NCBI GenBank assembly: GCA_003168295.1
Contig: PMST01000517.1
Coordinates: 1 to 12,785, forward strand
Length of the DNA stretch: 12,785 bases
Source of the DNA: Actinomycetota bacterium
GTDB taxonomy: Bacteria > Actinomycetota > Actinomycetes > Streptosporangiales > Streptosporangiaceae
Direction of reading: 5' to 3'
The notes under the pieces are model-generated. The model made no database searches and had not been told where the DNA came from. It saw only the letters and a list, made by a program, of their open reading frames with translations. Below, one piece after another: positions 5,699 to 12,785 of the stretch (positions are counted from its first letter, which is position 1; each line of letters begins with the position of its first letter). The translations under genes and the position numbers were made by a program.

Positions 5699-7778
5699 GC
5701 TCGGCGAGGCAGGCGGCGGCCCGGACGGCGCCGTCGGTTTCGACGGGCCGGTAGCTTACCGGGCGCGCGATTTCCGCGGCTATCGCCGCGGCGAGCGTTT
5801 CCGGCTCGGCCTCCTCATAGTCCATGTACCGGCCGGCGCCGTACTGGGCCAGCCGGTGCCGGACATGGAAGTTCTGCTCGAAGTGATGGCGCAGCGGTAC
5901 GTAGATGAAGGGGCGCTGGCTCGCGGTGAGTTCCATGGCGGTGGTCAGGCCGCCTTGCACCACCCCGAGATCGCATGCCGCGAGGTGCCGGTAAAGGTCA
6001 TGCACGTACCCGTGCACCTCAAGACCGCCGTGAGACGGCAAACAGGCCGGATCGATCCGCGGGCCGGTCACCACGACCATCCGCAGCCCTGGCACGAGCC
6101 GCCGAGCTGCGGGGAAGGCGGCAATCACCCGGCGAAGCAGGTCAGTGCCCACGCCCGAACCGCCGACCGTGACCACGCAGACCTTCTCGTCGGCCCGATA
6201 TCCCAGTTCGGCCCGGATTGCCTCGCGGTCGGCTAGGCCGACGGGCGAGATGCCCGAGATATATCCGGAGAACTGGTAGTTCTGCTCGACCCAGTCGCGG
6301 ATCAACGGCAGCCCGTCGCCGAACGTGTCCGGCACCACGTCGGCGGCGTTGCCGACGAAAACTGACCGGTCCCGCAGGCTCGGGAAACGCGCGATCTGCT
6401 CGATCATCTCCGCGTTGTAGTCGGCGGTGAGGGCTCGTTCCCGGTCGCCGCCGTCCGGCATCGGCAGCCAGCCGACGAAGTCGGTCAGCCATGCGTAAGG
6501 CGCCCGCTTGAGCTCGGGGTTCTCGTGCAGGAAGTAGTCGACGTCCCAGCCTTCGTCCACGATCCACAGGTCGTACGGCTCGTCGGAGACGAGGTCGTGG
6601 TAGACCATGAAGTTCGCCACCAGGATCTCGTCCATGCGGCGGATGGCGTGGAACGCGTTCAGGTCGTGCTCGCCCGCCTCGGATTCGATGTGCGAGCTCT
6701 CGCTGGCCAGCCAGCGCGACGCCGGGTGCACCCGCTCGCCCCGCTCCTCGAGCACCAGCGAAACCGGGTGCTGGGCGAGCCAGTCGATCTGCAGCTCCGG
6801 GTGCCTGGCCCGCAGTTCGGCGGCGATAGCGAGGTCGCGGCGCACATGGCCAAGCCCGATCGGCGAGCTGACGTACAGCGCGCGCTTGCGGCGGTTCCGG
6901 GCCCTGGTCCAGGTCCGCGACGGCGGAACACCGTGGCGCACGGATTCGGCGAAATTCCGGATGAGCAGGTTCACCTGGACCGGGTCACGCAGCGTCGGGG
7001 CGTGCCCGCCGCCGTGGATCGTCACCATCTGCCCGCCGGTCCAGCGGGCCAGCGCCACGCCGGTGTCGTAGGGCACGATCCCGTCCTGGTCGCCGTGCAC
7101 GATCAGGACCGGGCACTTTACCTGCCGGCAGATGGCCTCGGCCTCGGCGGCGGCGGGTTCCCCCACCGCCGGGACGGTCAGCAGCAGCGTCTCGGCGGTC
7201 GTGTCCAGGCCCCAGGCGACCCCGTCCTCGTGCGGCTTGGTCGAGTGCGGCTCGGTGAACACCTGCGACATGAAGAACTCGACCCAGCCGCGGTAGTCGG
7301 CCAGCCAGTAGTGCCGATTGGCCTTTCCCCAGCCCTCGTAGGCGTCCCTGGTCTCGTCGAAGCCGGGCGGCATCGGCCAGGGCAGCGCCCCTCCGATCGC
7401 GACCACCCCGGCCGCCCGTTCGGGATACCACGCGGCCAGCTGCAGCGCGTGCCGACCGCCCACGGACAGGCCGACGACCACGGCCCGGTCCACCCCGGTG
7501 GCGTCCAGCACGGCGATCGCGTCATCGACGTACTCACGGTCGCGGTAAGCCTCCGCGGTCCCAGGACGGTCGGCACGGCCATTGCCCCGGCCCTCGACGG
7601 TGATCACCTGGAAGTGGCGCGCCAGGTACGGCACCTGGGCCTTCCATTGCCGGGCGTGCACGATGGCCCAGGATGTGAGCAGCAGGATTGCCGGCTCGCC
7701 CGCGCCGAACACCTCGTAGCCGACATTGACGCCGCCCCGCTCGATGAAGCCCTCGGTGTCGGGATACCTCGCCCGCAT
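5691..7778 (-). CDS. Bifunctional alpha/beta hydrolase - glycosyltransferase fusion
   Basis: This 695-residue protein has two enzymes in one chain. Residues about 8-282 form an alpha/beta hydrolase: EVFGAGEPAILLL (22-34), the nucleophile elbow GLSVGG with Ser105, LIVHGDQDGIVP with a likely acid Asp232, and GGGHAP with His259, a complete triad. A basic linker (TWTRARNRRKR, 289-299) leads into a GT-B glycosyltransferase of the MurG/UGT type: LYVSSPIGLGHVRRDLAIA (301-319) as the acceptor-side loop, VVTVGGSGVG (535-544) at the domain boundary, and VVQGGLTTAMEL (607-618) with FEQNFHVRHRLAQYGAG (633-649), where such enzymes hold the nucleotide sugar. There are no membrane segments or signal peptide. 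ATG 7778 follows AGAGGAGG with about five bases of spacing; an ATG at 7925 would add 49 residues without domain content. Acceptor and sugar cannot be told. No frameshift separates the two halves, so the fusion is real in this assembly. Confidence 0.88.
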   Translation of the reverse strand: MRARYPDTEGFIERGGVNVGYEVFGAGEPAILLLTSWAIVHARQWKAQVPYLARHFQVITVEGRGNGRADRPGTAEAYRDREYVDDAIAVLDATGVDRAVVVGLSVGGRHALQLAAWYPERAAGVVAIGGALPWPMPPGFDETRDAYEGWGKANRHYWLADYRGWVEFFMSQVFTEPHSTKPHEDGVAWGLDTTAETLLLTVPAVGEPAAAEAEAICRQVKCPVLIVHGDQDGIVPYDTGVALARWTGGQMVTIHGGGHAPTLRDPVQVNLLIRNFAESVRHGVPPSRTWTRARNRRKRALYVSSPIGLGHVRRDLAIAAELRARHPELQIDWLAQHPVSLVLEERGERVHPASRWLASESSHIESEAGEHDLNAFHAIRRMDEILVANFMVYHDLVSDEPYDLWIVDEGWDVDYFLHENPELKRAPYAWLTDFVGWLPMPDGGDRERALTADYNAEMIEQIARFPSLRDRSVFVGNAADVVPDTFGDGLPLIRDWVEQNYQFSGYISGISPVGLADREAIRAELGYRADEKVCVVTVGGSGVGTDLLRRVIAAFPAARRLVPGLRMVVVTGPRIDPACLPSHGGLEVHGYVHDLYRHLAACDLGVVQGGLTTAMELTASQRPFIYVPLRHHFEQNFHVRHRLAQYGAGRYMDYEEAEPETLAAAIAAEIARPVSYRPVETDGAVRAAACLAELI

Positions 7779-8007
7779 GGCCGCCTCCTCTGAGGAATCG
7801 CCGTTTTCCGTAGTTCTATCAATTCCACTGCAGCCCGGTTGCGACGCCACTGCAACGCAGCCAGGGAACCTGAACGACACAAGCAAAGGCACAAGAAGCG
7901 AAGGAGAAGGCAGGCCGCTTGTCAATGTGCGCCTGACCGAGGGGGTCTGGTCGCCAGCAAATTGATCTCAGCAGCCATCGGGCTGACCCGCTCCGGGTGC
8001 TGGAGCG

Positions 8008-8631
8008 TCACCCGTTCATCGGCATGGGCAGCGAGGGGTGGATGAGCACCGCAATGGCGAAGAGCACTGTGGCGATGCCGATGAGCTGGGTGAGGCCCAC
8101 GCCGTGCCGCCAGTTTTTCTCGGCCAGGAAGACCAGGGCGATGCCGGCCATCCAGGCCAGGTTCATCAGACCGACGGTGAACAGCACGGCCATTAGCGCC
8201 CAGCAGCAACCCAGGCAGTACAGGCCGTGCGACAGGCCCACTCGGACTGCGCCGGCCAGCCCGCGCCTGAAGTCGTGTGTCAAGAGGAAGCTCAGCGGGG
8301 TCCGGCAGGCCCGCAGGCAGGTCGTTTTCCACCGGCTGAACTGGTAGAGGCCCGCCAGGAGCAGCACGAGCCCGCCCGCCCGGTCCAGCCAGGCCGAATC
8401 ATGTGTCACCTGCCGGAAACCGATCAGCACCGCCAGCGGGACCAGGCCAACCAGGGACCACACCACCAGATACGAGGCGCCGAAGGCGAAGGTCGGTGCC
8501 AGGCCCTCGCCGCGGCGGCGGGTGACCAGCCGGTGCATCAGGACGATCGGGGCCACGGCCGGGAATATCATCGCGATCATCATGGTCGTCCACATGGTCA
8601 TGAAGACCGGGGCGGTCTTCTCGAACGGCAT
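8008..8631 (-). CDS. DUF2182 integral membrane protein
   Basis: A 207-residue polytopic protein of the DUF2182 family (predicted metal-binding integral membrane proteins). It shows FMTMWTTMMIAMIFPAVAP (10-28), the family's methionine-rich first block, then TM segments near 48-72, 79-98, 134-155, 157-172 and 180-199. The pattern YQFSRWKTTCLRACRTP (96-112) and HGLYCLGCCWALM (135-147) contains the conserved cysteines C105, C109, C139, C142 and C143. The function is unproven; metal binding is inferred from these residues. Relatives often carry another membrane segment before the Met-rich block, missing here. The ATG at 8631 has no close ribosome binding site: GGAGGG (8657-8652 on this strand) is about 20 bases away, and no other in-frame ATG/GTG/TTG lies between. 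The gene is divergent from the FUSC gene and 229 bases upstream of the hydrolase-glycosyltransferase on the same strand. Confidence 0.85.
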   Translation of the reverse strand: MPFEKTAPVFMTMWTTMMIAMIFPAVAPIVLMHRLVTRRRGEGLAPTFAFGASYLVVWSLVGLVPLAVLIGFRQVTHDSAWLDRAGGLVLLLAGLYQFSRWKTTCLRACRTPLSFLLTHDFRRGLAGAVRVGLSHGLYCLGCCWALMAVLFTVGLMNLAWMAGIALVFLAEKNWRHGVGLTQLIGIATVLFAIAVLIHPSLPMPMNG

Positions 8632-8639
8632 CGGGCCCG

Positions 8640-8661
8640 CCGCGGTAGCTACCCTCCGCGG
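8640..8661. promoter_or_regulatory. Palindrome in the DUF2182/FUSC divergent spacer
   Basis: GGTAGCTACC at 8644-8653 is a perfect 10-bp palindrome, framed by two copies of CCGCGG (8640-8645 and 8656-8661). It sits in the 98-bp gap between the two divergent start codons, a typical place for an operator. In the DUF2182 transcript the two CCGCGG copies could also pair into a hairpin that would hold the only purine-rich ribosome binding tract. No regulator gene is adjacent. Confidence 0.4.
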
Positions 8662-8670
8662 TCCCCGCTG

Positions 8671-8700
8671 TTGCTACGGGCGTGCCGGTGGCCAAGGATA
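8671..8700 (+). promoter_or_regulatory. Possible promoter of the FUSC gene
   Basis: TTGCTA at 8671-8676 and AAGGAT at 8694-8699 are spaced by 17 bases, an acceptable -35/-10 arrangement for an actinobacterial vegetative sigma factor. They end about 30 bases before the FUSC start. The match is only moderate. Confidence 0.25.
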
Positions 8701-8729
8701 GTACTGCCTAGATGTGGAGGGCGGGCTCT

Positions 8730-11126
8730 ATGCCGGAGATGCGGCTGGCGTACTTGCACCCGCTGCGGTGGCTGGGCCAGCGGGACCGCGGCTTCGCCGC
8801 GCTGCGCCGTGCCACCCGGGCAGCGATTATCATGCCGGCCATGTTCGCCTTGGGCGACAAGGTCATCGGCAACCCGCAGCTGGCTACATTCGCGGCGTTC
8901 GGGTCATTCGCGATGCTGCTCCTAGTCGACTTCGGCGGCCCGATGGCGGAACGGCTCCAGGCCCAGGCAGCACTCGCCGTGACCGGCGGGGTGTTCGTCT
9001 GCCTGGCCACGCTGGCTTCGCAGACCGCGTGGCTCGCGGCCGTCGCGATGGCGGTGGTGGGGTTCGGCGTGATCTTTGCTGGCGTGGTCAGCTCGGTGCT
9101 GGCCGGGGCGACCACGGCGCTGCTGCTGGCGTTCATCTTGCCGGTGTCGCTGGCCGCTCCGGCGTCGGCCGTGCCCGACCGGCTGGCCGGCTGGGGCATG
9201 GCCGCAGGCGCCGCGCTGGTTGCGACGGCGCTGCTCTGGCCCGCGCCAGCGCGCGACCGGCTGCGTGGTGCGGCGGCCGCCGCCTGCCGGGCGCTGGCCG
9301 CCCGGCTGCGTGCGGGGGTCGCGTACCTGCTCAGCGGGATGGACGGACAATTCGCGCTGGATCGCGATCATGCGGCTGCGCAGGCGGACCAGGCCGTTGA
9401 AGCGCTGCGCAGTACCTTCCTGGCGACGCCCTACCGTCCAACCGGGTTGAGCACTCCCGACAGGACGACCGTGCGCCTGGTCGACGAGCTGATCTGGCTG
9501 AACAGCATTATCATTCAGCCTGGGCTTCACCGCGACGGCGTCCACCGCGCAGCGCTGAGGGTCAAGGAGGCCGGGGCCGCGGTTCTGGACGGTGCCGCGG
9601 ATCTCCTTGGCTCCAGGGGCGGGAGCGGCGACGAGCTCGACGCCGCGCTGACCGAACTGGCTGCTGCGTACGCGAAAATGCAGGAGGGCATGACGGCCGG
9701 CCTGCCGGACCGGTCCCTGCGGCCGGAGAGTGACCCGGCCGTGGGCGGCCCGCTGGCTGGGCCTGAGCCGCCGGTTAGCGACCCGGCTGCGAACGGGGGG
9801 CCGGTCAGCGAGTTCATCACCTCCCTCGACCCCGCCTTCCGTGCGGAGGAGCTGAGCTACGCGGTCTCGCTCATCGCGCGCAACGTCGAGCTGGCCGCGG
9901 CCGCCGAGCGACGGAGCTGGCGGGAGCGGTGGCTTGGCCGCCAGCCCGAGGGTGTGCCGGGGACGCTGTCCGCGGCGCGGGAACGGATCACCTCCTACCT
10001 CGAGCCGCACTCGGTCTGGTTGCACAACAGCTTGCGTGGTGCCGCCGGGCTGGGGCTGGCGGTGCTCGCCGCGAGACTGACCGGGGTCCAGCACGCGTTC
10101 TGGGTGGTCCTGGGCGCGCTGTCGGTGCTGCGCTCGAATGCGCTGAACACCGGGCAGGACGCCGTTCGCGCCATGCTCGGCACGGTAGCGGGTTTCATCG
10201 CAGGCGCGGCCCTGCTCGCGGGGATCGGCACGAACACCACGCTGCTGTGGTTCCTGCTGCCGCTGGCGGTCTTTCTCGCCGGGGTCGCTCCCGCGGTCAT
10301 CTCGTTCGCTGGGGGGCAGGCGGCGTTCACGCTCACACTGGTGATCTTGTTCAACATCAACCAGCCGACCGGATGGCGCGTCGGCCTGGTACGGATCGAA
10401 GACATTGCCCTCGGGGTGGGCGTGAGCCTGGTCGTGGGTGTCCTGTTCTGGCCGCGGGGCGCGGTGCCTGCGCTCCGCCAGGCGCTGGCGGAGGCGTACA
10501 CCGACGGCGCAGGCTACCTCGCCAGCGCGGTGCGATCCGGGATGTCACGCGGCGACCCAAGCAGTCCAGCACTCCCCGCTCTGGCCGGCGACGCTGCCCG
10601 GGCCGCTGCGGCATCGCGCCGGCTCGATGACGCGTTCCGCACGTACCTGGCCGAGCGCGGTGCGAAACAACTCCCGCTTGCCGACGTGGCCGGGCTGGTC
10701 ACCGGGATTGCCGGACTGCGCCTGGAAGCTGACGCGGTACTGGATCTCTGGCGAGGCGACGACGGCCAAGCGGGCGGCGACGTGGCCGCTGCACGCCAGG
10801 AGATCCTGGGTACGGCTGAACGCATCACGGGCTGGTACGACGCTCTCGCGACCACCATCATGACCGGCGGTGAGCTACCCCAGCCGCTTGCTCCTGACAC
10901 GGGCGCCGACGGTCGCCTTGTCCGGGCCCTACGCCGCGACCTGCTCGGTGACGACGGCAGAGCCAGCGCCACCGCGGTCCGGATGATCTGGACCGGCGAT
11001 CACCTTGACGTCGTCCGCCGTCAGCAGGCGGCCATCACCGCACCGGCGCGCGCCACCGCCGGGCCGCCCGCAGGCGGCCGCATCATCCCGCCCCCTCCCA
11101 GGCGATTCCTGGCGCTACTCCGGTAA
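8730..11126 (+). CDS. FUSC-family membrane protein (aromatic acid/fusaric acid exporter-like)
   Basis: A 798-residue protein with the duplicated layout of FUSC/YccS-type proteins. The first membrane bundle spans about residues 30-172 (AAIIMPAMFALGD, FAAFGSFAMLLLVDFGG, WLAAVAMAVVGFGVIFAG, LLLAFILPVSLAAP, ending LLWPAPARDRLR). A long soluble region follows to about 430. The second bundle (about 433-576) contains GVQHAFWVVLGALSVLRSNA, the family's hallmark, followed by GQDAVRAMLGTVAGFIAGA, AFTLTLVILFNINQP and VSLVVGVLFWPRGAVP; a soluble tail ends in a proline-rich stretch. Relatives export or gate small aromatic acids and similar compounds across the inner membrane; here the substrate is unknown and no membrane-fusion partner is nearby. 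ATG 8730 is preferred because GGAGG (8716-8720) lies nine bases upstream; ATG 8712 has no site. The gene is intact and apparently monocistronic, with hairpins downstream. Confidence 0.9.
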   Translation: MPEMRLAYLHPLRWLGQRDRGFAALRRATRAAIIMPAMFALGDKVIGNPQLATFAAFGSFAMLLLVDFGGPMAERLQAQAALAVTGGVFVCLATLASQTAWLAAVAMAVVGFGVIFAGVVSSVLAGATTALLLAFILPVSLAAPASAVPDRLAGWGMAAGAALVATALLWPAPARDRLRGAAAAACRALAARLRAGVAYLLSGMDGQFALDRDHAAAQADQAVEALRSTFLATPYRPTGLSTPDRTTVRLVDELIWLNSIIIQPGLHRDGVHRAALRVKEAGAAVLDGAADLLGSRGGSGDELDAALTELAAAYAKMQEGMTAGLPDRSLRPESDPAVGGPLAGPEPPVSDPAANGGPVSEFITSLDPAFRAEELSYAVSLIARNVELAAAAERRSWRERWLGRQPEGVPGTLSAARERITSYLEPHSVWLHNSLRGAAGLGLAVLAARLTGVQHAFWVVLGALSVLRSNALNTGQDAVRAMLGTVAGFIAGAALLAGIGTNTTLLWFLLPLAVFLAGVAPAVISFAGGQAAFTLTLVILFNINQPTGWRVGLVRIEDIALGVGVSLVVGVLFWPRGAVPALRQALAEAYTDGAGYLASAVRSGMSRGDPSSPALPALAGDAARAAAASRRLDDAFRTYLAERGAKQLPLADVAGLVTGIAGLRLEADAVLDLWRGDDGQAGGDVAAARQEILGTAERITGWYDALATTIMTGGELPQPLAPDTGADGRLVRALRRDLLGDDGRASATAVRMIWTGDHLDVVRRQQAAITAPARATAGPPAGGRIIPPPPRRFLALLR

Positions 11127-11202
11127 TCCGGCTTGCCGAGGCGACTGCTACCGATACCAGCTGACGGCACCTGGCAATCGTGGGAGCCTGCCGGACTGCT
11201 GG

Positions 11203-11217
11203 CCCGGTGGTACCGGG
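11203..11217. terminator. Short palindromic hairpin downstream of FUSC
   Basis: CCCGGT (11203-11208) and ACCGGG (11212-11217) form a 6-bp stem with a three-base loop. CTGG before it and CCAG after it can extend the stem past a three-base bulge. It lies 77 bases after the FUSC stop and is followed by CTTTGT. It may act with the next hairpin. Confidence 0.35.
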
Positions 11218-11275
11218 TGACCAGCTTTGTCTGGCCCGGCAAATCTTCTACTACCACGGCCGCGGCAGGTGGTGG

Positions 11276-11303
11276 CCCGGAGGGAGACCTGTCCCCCTCC
11301 GGG
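11276..11303. terminator. Probable bidirectional terminator between FUSC and EthD genes
   Basis: CCCGGAGGG (11276-11284) and CCCTCCGGG (11295-11303) are perfectly complementary over nine bases with a ten-base loop. The hairpin sits in the 226-bp gap between two convergent genes, 50 bases from the EthD stop. It lacks a T-run, as is common for actinobacterial terminators, and can serve both strands. Confidence 0.55.
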
Positions 11304-11352
11304 GCAATTGGCTGCTGCAGTGACGACGGGACTGGAATCCGTCTTGTTCGGC

Positions 11353-11673
11353 CTAGGCGTCCTCGATGACTTCCGCGAATGCGATCACGACGCCTCCGGT
11401 GGCGTGCTCGACGGTGGCGGCGACAAGGGGGCCCGCCTCTGCGGCGGCGGTGCTGGCCGCCGCGTAGTCGGCGAAGTATAGGTCCAGCAGTCGGTACGCC
11501 GGGGTCGGGCTGCCGTCTTCCTTGGGCCAGACCTTCGACGTCTGCAAACGGGTCAGGCCGGGGAGCTTGCGCGCTAGCGCGATCTGGTCCGAGTAAGCCG
11601 TCTCGAAGGCGTCCGGGTCGGTGGGGTTGGAGTAGACGAAGCTGATCTTGGTCGGCCTGCCGTGCTCAGTCAT
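11353..11673 (-). CDS. EthD-domain protein
   Basis: A 106-residue protein with a ferredoxin-like dimeric alpha/beta barrel pattern: TKISFVYSNPTDPDAFETAY (8-27), IALARKLPGLTRLQTSKV (31-48), then YRLLDLYFADYAAASTA (60-76) and HATGGVVIAFAEVIED (90-105). The 'FvY.NP.D...Fe..Y' opening and 'a..lPGl.r....kv' core are those of the EthD family, small proteins linked to degradation of ethers and aromatic compounds, or polyketide-type cyclases of the same fold. The exact substrate is unknown. ATG 11673 is preceded by AGGAGG about six bases away; a longer frame from 11787 would add 38 Ser/Arg-rich residues overlapping the divergent gene and is unlikely. It is divergent from an AraC-type regulator, the probable controller of its expression. 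Confidence 0.85.
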   Translation of the reverse strand: MTEHGRPTKISFVYSNPTDPDAFETAYSDQIALARKLPGLTRLQTSKVWPKEDGSPTPAYRLLDLYFADYAAASTAAAEAGPLVAATVEHATGGVVIAFAEVIEDA

Positions 11674-11705
11674 GGATGACCTCCTGGTTGTTAGTCTCGG
11701 TTGAT

Positions 11706-11752
11706 GAAAGCGAGCGGACCCAGGCCTGGACGATGATGCTTCACTCGCTGTC
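11706..11752. promoter_or_regulatory. Imperfect dyad between the EthD and AraC-type genes
   Basis: GAAAGCGAGCGGAC (11706-11719) and CTTCACTCGCTGTC (11739-11752) are inverted copies agreeing at 10 of 14 positions, with AGCGAG/CTCGCT exact. The centres are 33 bases apart, about three helix turns. The site lies in the 112-bp space between divergent starts, where an AraC-family activator would be expected to bind, either as the two halves of one operator or as two sites. Confidence 0.4.
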
Positions 11753-11785
11753 TGTCGACTGTAGTCAGAGGAATGGGCAGCGACC

Positions 11786-12785
11786 ATGACCGATTCGCCG
11801 GGACATCTTGCCGATCGTCCAGCGAGGCCAGCCGAATTGCTCCGATCGCCGCAAGAGTTTGCCGATCCGCTTGAGGAAGCCGCGCTCGGCCTCGACGCAG
11901 ATGGTCAGCCGCACGACTTGCTCTCGGAGCTGCTCCGCAGCGTCCGCCTGAGCGGAGAACGGATGGTCGCGTACGCTCCGCTGCGGACTTTCTCGATCGG
12001 CTTCGCCGATGCCGGCAGCCTGCACATCATCGAAGCGGGCGAACTCGCGCTCCGGATCGACGGAGACCCGCACGTCGAGCACGTAAGCTGCGGCGATGTC
12101 GTCCTGCTCCCGCGCGGCGACACGCACCACATCAGCGACGCAGGCAACCGCGCGGACGCGATCGCGCGGGCCGGCGCAGCCGGGAACGACGTACCCGAGC
12201 CGGCCCGCTGGCTCTGCGGAACATTCACGATCGGCGACCCGCAGGCAAGCCACCTGCTCGCGAGCCTCCCGGCCGTGATCATCCTGCGCGGCGACCGCGG
12301 CCCAGCGCTCGAAGGGCTCGAAGTGGCCCGCAGGATGCTCGTATTCGAGATGCAATCGCCCTCTCAAGGATCGGCGGTGATGGTCGCCCGCATCCTCGAT
12401 CTGATCTTCATCCAGATTCTGCGCGCCTGGGCCGCTGGCACGGACGCCGAACCGAACTGGCTCGCCGGTGCGCTCGACCCGCAGACCGGTCTGGCCCTGA
12501 GCGCGATCCACCGAGACCCCGGCCACGACTGGACCGTCGAGGAGCTGGCCCGAGCGTGCAACCTTTCCCGGTCGGCGTTCGCCGCGCGGTTCGTCGCACG
12601 CGTCGGGAAGCCGCCAGCCACCTATCTCGTGCACGTACGCCTGGACGCCGCCACCGGCCTGCTGCGCGACACCTCCCTTCCGGTCACGGTCATCGCGAAG
12701 AAGGTCGGCTACACGTCGGAGGCGGCATTCAGCCGCGCGTTCAAGCACCGCTACGGCACGCCACCGGCTCGCTGGCGACGAGACA
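11786..12785 (+). CDS. AraC-family transcriptional regulator with N-terminal cupin domain (open at window end)
   Basis: The frame from ATG 11786 is open to the last base (333 full codons); the stop lies beyond the window. Residues about 45-200 form a cupin ligand domain of the type found in many AraC regulators: LLSELLRSVRLSG (45-57), SLHIIEAGELALRIDG (78-93), SCGDVVLLPRGDTHHISD (101-118) and FTIGDPQASHLLASLPAVI (147-165). The C-terminal part (about 230-333) carries two helix-turn-helix motifs: DWTVEELARACNLSRSAFAA (248-267) and LPVTVIAKKVGYTSEAAFSR (298-317), followed by AFKHRYGTPPARWRR, the family's signature. Only a few residues seem to be missing. The start is fixed by an in-frame TAG at 11762-11764, although the purine tract AGAGGAA is about 13 bases away, hinting at weak translation. 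It is divergent from the EthD gene and probably controls it in response to a small molecule. Confidence 0.88.
   Translation, partial: MTDSPGHLADRPARPAELLRSPQEFADPLEEAALGLDADGQPHDLLSELLRSVRLSGERMVAYAPLRTFSIGFADAGSLHIIEAGELALRIDGDPHVEHVSCGDVVLLPRGDTHHISDAGNRADAIARAGAAGNDVPEPARWLCGTFTIGDPQASHLLASLPAVIILRGDRGPALEGLEVARRMLVFEMQSPSQGSAVMVARILDLIFIQILRAWAAGTDAEPNWLAGALDPQTGLALSAIHRDPGHDWTVEELARACNLSRSAFAARFVARVGKPPATYLVHVRLDAATGLLRDTSLPVTVIAKKVGYTSEAAFSRAFKHRYGTPPARWRRD

Noticed and set aside
6525..7793. Long plus-strand open frame (422 codons) opposite the hydrolase-glycosyltransferase gene
   Set aside because: It lies wholly antisense to a gene with clear domains and motifs. Its product is H/R/G/P/V-rich with no domain, as expected from the complement of GC-biased codons.
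8922..10094. Minus-strand open frame (390 codons) opposite the FUSC gene
   Set aside because: It is antisense to a recognised membrane protein, and its translation is an R/G/Q/P-rich shadow without a domain.
11765..12748. Minus-strand open frame (327 codons) opposite the AraC-type regulator
   Set aside because: The plus strand encodes a full cupin plus two helix-turn-helix motifs over the same bases. The antisense product has no recognisable domain.

Overview
The window is high-GC DNA with strongly G/C-biased third codon positions, purine-rich AGGAGG-type ribosome binding sites, and protein families common in filamentous actinomycetes (FUSC membrane protein, DUF899, DUF2182, EthD, AraC regulators). 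It is most likely chromosomal accessory DNA of an actinobacterium. The species cannot be read from the sequence. No rRNA, tRNA, CRISPR array or intact transposon was found.

Layout. Positions 1-615 hold no convincing gene. 616-1160 (minus) is a truncated, frameshifted remnant of an NAD(P)-dependent epimerase/reductase. 1658-2800 (plus) is an intact alanine dehydrogenase / N5-(carboxyethyl)ornithine synthase-like oxidoreductase. Immediately after it, 2818-2946 encodes an IS110-family transposase C-terminal fragment fused in frame to an otherwise complete DUF4160 protein (to 3201). A DUF2442 partner follows (3227-3481), whose natural ATG is cut off by an in-frame TAG at codon 5. Next come a small tyrosine-rich unknown protein (4029-4238) and a DUF899 thioredoxin-like protein (4342-5076). 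A second, frameshifted partial copy of the DUF4160 gene lies at 5466-5698.

The minus-strand block 5691-8631 holds a two-domain protein (alpha/beta hydrolase plus MurG-like glycosyltransferase, 695 aa) and, upstream of it, a DUF2182 membrane protein. DUF2182 is divergent from a 798-aa FUSC-type membrane protein (8730-11126), and the 98-bp space between them carries a perfect palindrome. The FUSC gene converges on a small EthD-domain gene (11353-11673, minus), with two strong hairpins in the gap. The EthD gene is divergent from an AraC-family regulator (11786 to the window end, open at its 3' end), with an imperfect dyad between the two starts.

How the parts may work together. The clearest functional units are the AraC/EthD divergent pair (a regulator beside its likely target), the DUF4160-DUF2442 pair (a known neighbourhood of unproven function, here decaying and partly duplicated), and the hydrolase-glycosyltransferase fusion, which suggests one polypeptide acting at two sites on a glycosylated small molecule or lipid. 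Left of about 5.7 kb the DNA looks like a scrap zone: three broken genes, a transposase fragment and long empty spacers. Right of it the genes are intact and orderly. I do not see a clear-cut new multi-gene defence or biosynthetic system. The hydrolase-glycosyltransferase fusion and the transposase-DUF4160 chimera are the two items most worth following.
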